Origin: ANME-2 cluster archaeon
Lineage (GTDB): Archaea > Halobacteriota > Methanosarcinia > Methanosarcinales > Methanocomedenaceae
Direction: 5' to 3'
DNA length: 8,518 nucleotides
NCBI GenBank assembly: GCA_023544495.1
Contig: JAMJFV010000077.1
Location: 1-8,518, forward strand
Of the stretch, positions 5,985 through 8,518 are shown piece after piece. A program made the translations under genes and the position numbers. The notes below the pieces were generated by a model. That model saw nothing but the letters and a program-made list of their open reading frames with translations, had not been told where the DNA came from and ran no database searches. The number at the start of each line of letters is the position of its first letter. Within the stretch, counting starts at the first letter, position 1.

Positions 5985-6929
5985 ATGCCGGATTACAGGA
6001 TAGGGGCCGGTGGCTGGGGATATTTCAGGATACCGGGTGCATATCCCCTGGAAGCATATTCCCGGGCATTCGACTTTGTGGAAGTGAACTCTACCTTCTA
6101 CCAGACACCATCTCCTGAGGTGGTGGATTCATGGGTGAGAAAGGTTCCAAAGGGTTTTACCTTCTCCGTACGGTGTCATCGTGACCTGACCCACAGGTAC
6201 ATGCTTGCTCCGACTTTCCGTTCATGCACGCTGCTGGAAGAAGGTATCGAGATCTGCAGGAGGTTGGGCTCAAGGCTATTGGTAATGGAGACCCCCCGGT
6301 CCTTTGATCCCAACAGGGCAATCAAGGGGATATACGACCTTCTGTCCTCGGTCCCGCTGGATGATATGCGGCTTGTATGGGAGATCAGGTGGGGGGCGCC
6401 GGGAGATGAACTGGTTCGATTGATGCAGGAGTTCAACGTGGTTCACTGTGTGGACCTGTCAAAGGAATCCGGACCTGCCTACCGTTCAGATATTCTATAC
6501 TCGAGGCTGTTCGGACATGGTTACCACAACCTTTACCAGTTCGATGATGAGGAACTCATTGAGATAGATAGCAGAGTACGGGACAGCGGTTCAGAATCCA
6601 TGTACCTGTCATTCCATGGCGGCAGGATGTATAAGGACGCTGCAAGGTTGAAAGTATACTGCAACGAGGGGCGGTTCCCCAGAGTGACAAAGCATAACGG
6701 AATTGAGGCCCTGCGGGAGATACTGCTGGAAGATGCGCGGTTCCCGGCCGGTAAGCGGGATCTTATGAGCTCCCAGGGATGGAAAGTGATCGATGTGACC
6801 GGGGACAGAAGAGTACATGCCAGTATGGTGCTTGAGAGACTGGAAGAAGGTATCTACCAGAATGTAGAGGACGTTGTAAGAGTCCTGGGGCAGATTGTGG
6901 ACAAAGAGAACATGAGAGGTATGGAGTAA
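5970..6929 (+). CDS. DUF72 (YecE-like) protein with a distinct C-terminal extension
   Basis: 319 residues from ATG 5970, or 314 from ATG 5985 (MPDYRIGAGGWGYF), where similarity begins. DUF72 motifs: IGAGGWGYF (11-19), FVEVNSTFYQTP (36-47), FTFSVRCHRDLTH (63-75), RLLVMETP (102-109), RLVWEIRW (134-141), FGHGYHN (181-187) and LSFHGGRMYKDAARL (213-227). From about 257 a separate module follows, FPAGKRDLMSSQGWKVID then VHASMVLERLEEGIYQNVEDVVRVL, resembling small DUF2795-like helical domains that end in a YxxxxDV motif. That assignment is tentative. No Shine-Dalgarno is apparent. It is divergent from the DUF72-SWIM gene, and the two share the barrel domain but not the C-terminus, so they look like specialised paralogues. 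The substrate is unknown. Confidence 0.82.
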   Translation: MINQLMPDYRIGAGGWGYFRIPGAYPLEAYSRAFDFVEVNSTFYQTPSPEVVDSWVRKVPKGFTFSVRCHRDLTHRYMLAPTFRSCTLLEEGIEICRRLGSRLLVMETPRSFDPNRAIKGIYDLLSSVPLDDMRLVWEIRWGAPGDELVRLMQEFNVVHCVDLSKESGPAYRSDILYSRLFGHGYHNLYQFDDEELIEIDSRVRDSGSESMYLSFHGGRMYKDAARLKVYCNEGRFPRVTKHNGIEALREILLEDARFPAGKRDLMSSQGWKVIDVTGDRRVHASMVLERLEEGIYQNVEDVVRVLGQIVDKENMRGME

Positions 6930-7097
6930 CAACATCTATAATTAGTTTAGACTAGCCCCCTGTTTCAACTGGAAAAAAATATTGTAATTTCCATAATAAT
7001 ACTAATAATAATGATGACATCATAATAATAACCCATCTTCATGTGAAATTTATAGTGACACCAATCAATATTAACTAATTTAACTAATTAACTACAA
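6930..7097. other. AT-rich intergenic stretch, no gene seen
   Basis: Between the second DUF72 gene and the intron remnant there are only low-complexity features: runs of taa/aat triplets, a small dyad ATGATG-a-CATCAT (7011-7023), and repeated taactaat (7071-7088). No intron domain I-III sequence is recognisable here, so the group II remnant appears truncated on its 5' side. Confidence 0.4.
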
Positions 7098-7199
7098 ATG
7101 AGGAAAAGCTACAACTGGGATCAATTTTCCCGTTCCATCCAATTTAATCCACTCCCAAAGCCGAAGAAATATCATTCGCTATACAACCTGAAACCGTAG
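7098..7199 (+). pseudogene. Possible N-terminal stub of a group II intron reverse transcriptase
   Basis: A 33-codon frame starts MRKSYNWDQFSRSIQF and continues through KPKKYHSLYN to a TAG. The KYHSLY piece resembles the KxHSLYDKVY segment at the beginning of many intron-encoded reverse transcriptases, just before the RT0 region. After LYN the similarity stops and the frame ends within 4 codons, only 16 nt before domain V. The polymerase, maturase and endonuclease domains are missing. It cannot encode a working enzyme. Identification rests on a short motif plus its position before domain V, so it is tentative. Confidence 0.42.
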
Positions 7200-7214
7200 A
7201 GGATGTGCTTCTGA

Positions 7215-7317
7215 AGAACCGGATGAGGGAAATCTTCACGTCCGGTTCTGTGAGGGTGCTCATAGTAACCCTAGGACCATTATCCTGGAAAGAGGTGCGC
7301 TATGGGCTCTACTCGAC
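7215..7317 (+). ncRNA. Group II intron domains V and VI
   Basis: Domain V: AGAACCGG (7215-7222) pairs with CCGGTTCT (7242-7249). Above a small bulge (A7223; C7239, G7240 and T7241 opposite), TGAGGG (7224-7229) faces TCTTCA (7233-7238) around an A-rich cap. Domain VI: GCTCATAG (7258-7265) pairs with CTATGGGC (7300-7307), CTAGGA (7271-7276) with TCCTGG (7283-7288), and the base GAG.GG (7252-7256) with CT...CTC (7309-7310 and 7312-7314), leaving A7311 bulged. A7311 is followed by CTCGAC, the spacing and AY ending expected of a branch point and 3' splice site. The canonical AGC catalytic triad reads AAC here and the domain is 33 rather than 34 nt, so activity is doubtful. Confidence 0.72.
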
Positions 7318-7442
7318 AGGTGGGAAATCAGATACAAGCTCCGTGTCCCTCTGTGTACTATGGGGTTAAATATTTTTTGTCTGAAAATCAAAACGTTGAG
7401 ATTTTAGTATCAAATATTATGTTCTTGACTATAATTGACCTT

Positions 7443-7502
7443 GTACAGACTATATATGTACCTGTTTGTATTTCTGCTTTCACGTATAGTGCAGACTATA
7501 TA
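7443..7502 (+). promoter_or_regulatory. Duplicated TATA-containing element upstream of the MTH1187-type gene
   Basis: The 11-mer CAGACTATATA occurs at 7446-7456 and again at 7492-7502. The downstream copy puts its TATA about 35 nt before ATG 7534, allowing a short leader. The upstream copy lies inside an inverted repeat, GTACA (7443-7447) with TGTAC (7457-7461). Tandem promoters or a regulator site are plausible. The conserved core of the TPP riboswitch (CTGAGA and its partner region) was looked for and not found. Confidence 0.45.
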
Positions 7503-7533
7503 GGAACAAACGCATACCATCACGTAATAATAA

Positions 7534-7860
7534 ATGGGGGAACAACTATTGACAGGAAATATCGTTACTGCCCAGCTGCAGATCGCTGTCCTGGGAGAAT
7601 GTGATGACTCATTGAGCCGTTATATATCGACCGCCGTAAAAGCACTTGATGATAAAAATGTGCAATACCAGGTATGTCCAATGGGCACTGCCATACAGGC
7701 AGAGAGCATAGGCGAGATATTAGATGCATGCAAAGCAGCTCATGAAGCTGTATTGGATATGGGTGTCAACCGGATATTGACCAATATCATTATCGACCAC
7801 CGGGTGCATGGTTGTAAAGGACTGGATGCAAAAGTCCGATCTGTTACATTGAAGCTGTAA
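7534..7860 (+). CDS. MTH1187 family (DUF77) thiamine-binding-type protein
   Basis: 108 residues, slightly longer than the usual 95-105. Family features: a first strand IVTAQLQIAVLG (10-21), a helix SLSRYISTAVKAL (26-38), then VQYQVCPMGTAIQAE (43-57), which carries the conserved PMGT ligand-pocket motif, and RILTNIIIDHR (80-90) before a short basic tail with KVRSVTLKL. Members form small ferredoxin-like oligomers, and some bind thiamine or related molecules; binding here is inferred. The ATG at 7534 is followed by a TTG at 7549 with GGGGGA upstream. The conserved part begins after both, so the exact start is open. It precedes the RNase Z gene by 46 nt, but that gene seems to have its own promoter. 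Confidence 0.85.
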   Translation: MGEQLLTGNIVTAQLQIAVLGECDDSLSRYISTAVKALDDKNVQYQVCPMGTAIQAESIGEILDACKAAHEAVLDMGVNRILTNIIIDHRVHGCKGLDAKVRSVTLKL

Positions 7861-7870
7861 GTACCAGAGG

Positions 7871-7890
7871 AATTATTTAATATCTTATAT
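7871..7890 (+). promoter_or_regulatory. TATA element for a leaderless RNase Z mRNA
   Basis: TTATTTAATATC centred near 7879 lies about 28 nt before ATG 7907 and is preceded by purine-rich AGAGGAA, as in a BRE. No Shine-Dalgarno lies between it and the ATG. The spacing predicts transcription beginning at or a base or two before the start codon. Confidence 0.5.
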
Positions 7891-7906
7891 CACATAAAAC
7901 AGCTTA

Positions 7907-8518
7907 ATGCTTAGAGTTACATTCCTTGGTACCGGCGGCAGTGTACCAACACCAAAACGCAATCCATCAGCCATCCTGGTAAATCGCAAAGGCGAGCTTA
8001 TGCTGTTCGACTGCGGCGAAGGCACGCAGCAGCAGATGATGCGGGCCAAGACCGGAATGGGTAACCTGACCTCCATATTCATCACCCATTTCCATGCCGA
8101 CCATATCCTGGGCATACCGGGCCTCGTCCAGACCATGAACTTTAACGGGCGTACAGAGTCCCTTAAAATATACGGTCCCCACTGGGTGAATGAATTCGTC
8201 CAGATGATGCTGGCAATAGGATTCTATAAATTGAAATACGAGATACAGGCCATTGAATTACATCCCGGGGACAGGGTGGACAGGGGTGAGTATTACATAG
8301 ATGCTGTCAGGACCGAACATAGTGTACCATCTATTGGTTTTGCCCTTGCGGAAGCAGACAGGCCCGGACGGTTCGACCGTGATAAAGCCCTGGAACTCGG
8401 TATACCCCCAGGACCGCTGTTCAAGCGCCTGCATAATGGAGAAGATGTCGAATTCCAGGGAAGAACCATAAAGAGCAGTGATGTTGTGGGCTCCCCAAGG
8501 CCAGGCCGGAGGATAGTA
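7907..8518 (+). CDS. rnz: Ribonuclease Z (tRNA 3' processing endonuclease), N-terminal 204 residues
   Basis: The frame runs open from ATG 7907 to the window end, giving 204 of roughly 305 expected residues. It is a metallo-beta-lactamase fold enzyme: MLRVTFLGTGGSVPTPKRN (1-19), LMLFDCGEGTQQQM (31-44, with the conserved DCGEGTQ), the zinc motif HFHADH (H61, H63, D65 and H66), and a third metal histidine in RTEHSVPSIGF (H138). The insert with PPGPLFKRLHNGEDV (167-181) is typical of RNase Z. The enzyme cuts tRNA precursors 3' of the discriminator base to create the CCA-addition end. The remaining histidines and exosite fall beyond the window. All motifs visible here are intact. Confidence 0.95.
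   Translation, partial: MLRVTFLGTGGSVPTPKRNPSAILVNRKGELMLFDCGEGTQQQMMRAKTGMGNLTSIFITHFHADHILGIPGLVQTMNFNGRTESLKIYGPHWVNEFVQMMLAIGFYKLKYEIQAIELHPGDRVDRGEYYIDAVRTEHSVPSIGFALAEADRPGRFDRDKALELGIPPGPLFKRLHNGEDVEFQGRTIKSSDVVGSPRPGRRIV

Larger units (their letters stand above)
7098..7317 (+). mobile_element. Truncated group II intron remnant (RT start plus domains V and VI)
   Basis: The remnant consists of a short reverse-transcriptase-like N-terminal frame (7098-7199) followed at once by a group II domain V hairpin (7215-7249) and a domain VI with bulged adenosine (7252-7317). A full bacterial-type intron is normally around 2-3 kb, with about 500-600 nt of domains I-III before a reverse transcriptase of several hundred codons. 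Here the ribozyme 5' part and nearly all of the protein are absent. Incomplete reverse transcription commonly leaves 5'-truncated copies, and a later deletion could have removed the protein body. The 3' edge is set at the AY-type terminus (GAC, 7315-7317); the 5' edge is uncertain. Confidence 0.65.

Noticed and set aside
7011..7017. ATGATGA, a match to the C box of C/D guide RNAs
   Set aside because: No D box (CTGA) follows at a suitable distance, and the match lies inside low-complexity taa/atg repeats.
7149..7371. Open frame of about 74 codons through domains V and VI (includes NRMREIFTSGSV)
   Set aside because: Domain V read in this frame commonly yields such spurious peptides. There is no start codon or ribosome-binding site ahead of the conserved RNA, and the pairing evidence favours RNA.
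7318..7533. TPP riboswitch upstream of the thiamine-binding-type gene
   Set aside because: The conserved CTGAGA core and its partner segment are absent.
7302..7604. 100-codon plus-strand open frame overlapping the MTH1187-type gene
   Set aside because: It starts inside intron domain VI, crosses promoter-like repeats and overlaps a well-supported gene in another frame.

Overview
The window reads as chromosomal DNA from a methanogenic or methane-oxidising euryarchaeon, most likely near Methanosarcinales. The best evidence is an intact methanogenesis marker 12 gene. Supporting evidence is an archaeal-type unfused pyrB-pyrI pair, a wHTH-CBS regulator, a Trm112-like zinc-ribbon protein, an MTH1187-type protein, an archaeal RNase Z, and promoters with TATA elements. 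The placement is inferred from protein families; no database was searched.

Left part (1-4178), all on the minus strand: the start of a Trm112-like gene (cut by the window edge), a COG2524-type wHTH/CBS protein, a DsrE-like small protein, pyrI, pyrB and methanogenesis marker 12. pyrB and pyrI overlap by 4 nt (ATGA), and the DsrE-like gene follows pyrI after 24 nt, so these three probably form one transcript. pyrB and pyrI encode the catalytic and regulatory chains of aspartate transcarbamoylase, the committed step of pyrimidine synthesis.

Middle (4179-4775): a gene-poor stretch of about 600 nt. It holds a plausible 47-codon minus-strand gene (4323-4466), operator-like repeats upstream of the marker 12 gene, and two interleaved inverted repeats (4544-4601) that could form a structured leader RNA.

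4776-6929: two divergent DUF72 (YecE-like) genes with start codons only about 36-51 nt apart. One carries a C-terminal SWIM-type zinc finger with a His-x-Cys first ligand pair. The other has a different C-terminal extension. Their function is unknown.

6930-7533: a second gene-poor stretch of about 600 nt. It contains the 3' end of a group II intron: a domain V hairpin followed by a domain VI with a bulged branch-point adenosine and an AY-type 3' terminus. Just upstream is a 33-codon open frame resembling the beginning of an intron reverse transcriptase that has lost the rest of the protein. The most economical reading is a 5'-truncated, internally deleted retroelement.

7534-8518, plus strand: an MTH1187/DUF77 thiamine-binding-type protein, then the first 204 codons of ribonuclease Z (tRNA 3' processing), probably translated from a leaderless mRNA. 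No CRISPR array, tRNA, rRNA or complete insertion sequence was seen.
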